Source: an uncultured Thermoproteales archaeon
Lineage (GTDB): Archaea; Thermoproteota; Thermoprotei; Thermoproteales; Thermoproteaceae
Assembly: GCA_946480885.1 (NCBI GenBank)
Contig: CAMLLK010000095.1
Coordinates: 1 to 5,195, forward strand
Length of the DNA: 5,195 bases
Reading direction: 5' to 3'
The notes beneath the pieces are model-generated. The model was not told the origin of the DNA. It saw only the letters and a list, made by a program, of their open reading frames with translations, and searched no databases. A program made the translations under genes and the position numbers. This document shows positions 4,968 through 5,195 of the stretch, one piece after another (the first letter of the stretch is position 1; every line of letters starts with the position of its first letter).

Positions 4968-5183
4968 ATGTCTGAGAAAAAGCTCAAAGCTAAGGCGTTG
5001 AGAGAGATGAAGCCTGAAGAGAGGAGAGAGTTACTAAACCAACTAAGAGCTGAGTTAGTTAGACTACAGACGCAGAGAAGTAGAGGTTTTGTAGAGAATC
5101 CAGGTAAGATAAAACAAATAAAACGTGACATAGCTCGTATATTGACTATTGAAAAAGAAAGTGTGCGTAGACCTACTGGGTAG
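4968..5183 (+). CDS. rpl29: Large-subunit ribosomal protein uL29 (archaeal L29)
   Basis: This complete 71-residue, highly basic, two-helix protein sits near the peptide exit tunnel and docks targeting factors such as SRP. The family pattern is plain: ALREMKPEERRELLNQLRAE (helix 1, about 10-32), a GFVENPG turn, then KIKQIKRDIARILTIEKE (helix 2, about 47-64). Length is typical. It lies 27 bases after rps3, the conserved rps3-rpl29 order, with a possible own promoter in the gap. Archaeal neighbours usually continue with a SUI1-type factor, RNase P protein 1 or uS17; only 12 bases remain in the window, so the next gene cannot be seen. Confidence 0.96.
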   Translation: MSEKKLKAKALREMKPEERRELLNQLRAELVRLQTQRSRGFVENPGKIKQIKRDIARILTIEKESVRRPTG

Positions 5184-5195
5184 ACGAGTCGCCGT

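Overview
The window looks like chromosomal DNA of a hyperthermophilic crenarchaeon, most likely Pyrobaculum or a close relative in the Thermoproteales. Three things suggest this: archaeal-type ribosomal proteins uL22, uS3 and uL29; a UbiA-family enzyme resembling the archaeal ether-lipid enzyme DGGGP synthase; and, for all five forward genes, an AT-rich TATA box whose centre lies 23.5-24.5 bases before the start codon, the geometry of leaderless mRNAs. AGA/AGG and ATA codons are frequent. The genus is inferred from general resemblance, not from a database search.

Layout. Bases 10-42 match the Illumina TruSeq Read 1 adapter, so the window starts at an untrimmed contig end. Bases 44-151 may hold the tail of a lost gene. 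Then, on +, come a 95-residue DUF4405-like membrane protein (187-474), a 283-base gap with a dense cluster of inverted repeats (641-707), a 280-residue polytopic membrane protein resembling the conserved-TM-helix part of mechanosensitive-channel-like proteins (758-1600), and an unrecognised 152-residue protein (1641-2099) with a ribbon-helix-helix-like start and repeated helices. This last gene meets, tail to tail with an 11-base overlap, a tightly packed minus-strand cluster: rpl22 (4186-3590), a UbiA prenyltransferase (3590-2763) and a HAD hydrolase (2778-2089), with 1- and 16-base overlaps. Across a 121-base divergent region, rps3 (4308-4940) and rpl29 (4968-5183) run on +.

How they fit. 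uL22, uS3 and uL29 are large- and small-subunit proteins normally encoded consecutively in one operon. Here rpl22 is turned away from rps3 and heads an operon with a probable membrane-lipid gene and a phosphatase-like gene, which suggests co-expression of ribosome and membrane synthesis. The two membrane-protein genes and the repeat-containing protein each seem to have their own promoter. I found no mobile element, CRISPR array, tRNA or rRNA. Nothing here amounts to a clearly new system; the best leads are the dyad cluster at 641-707, the 1641-2099 protein, and the UbiA-HAD pair behind rpl22.
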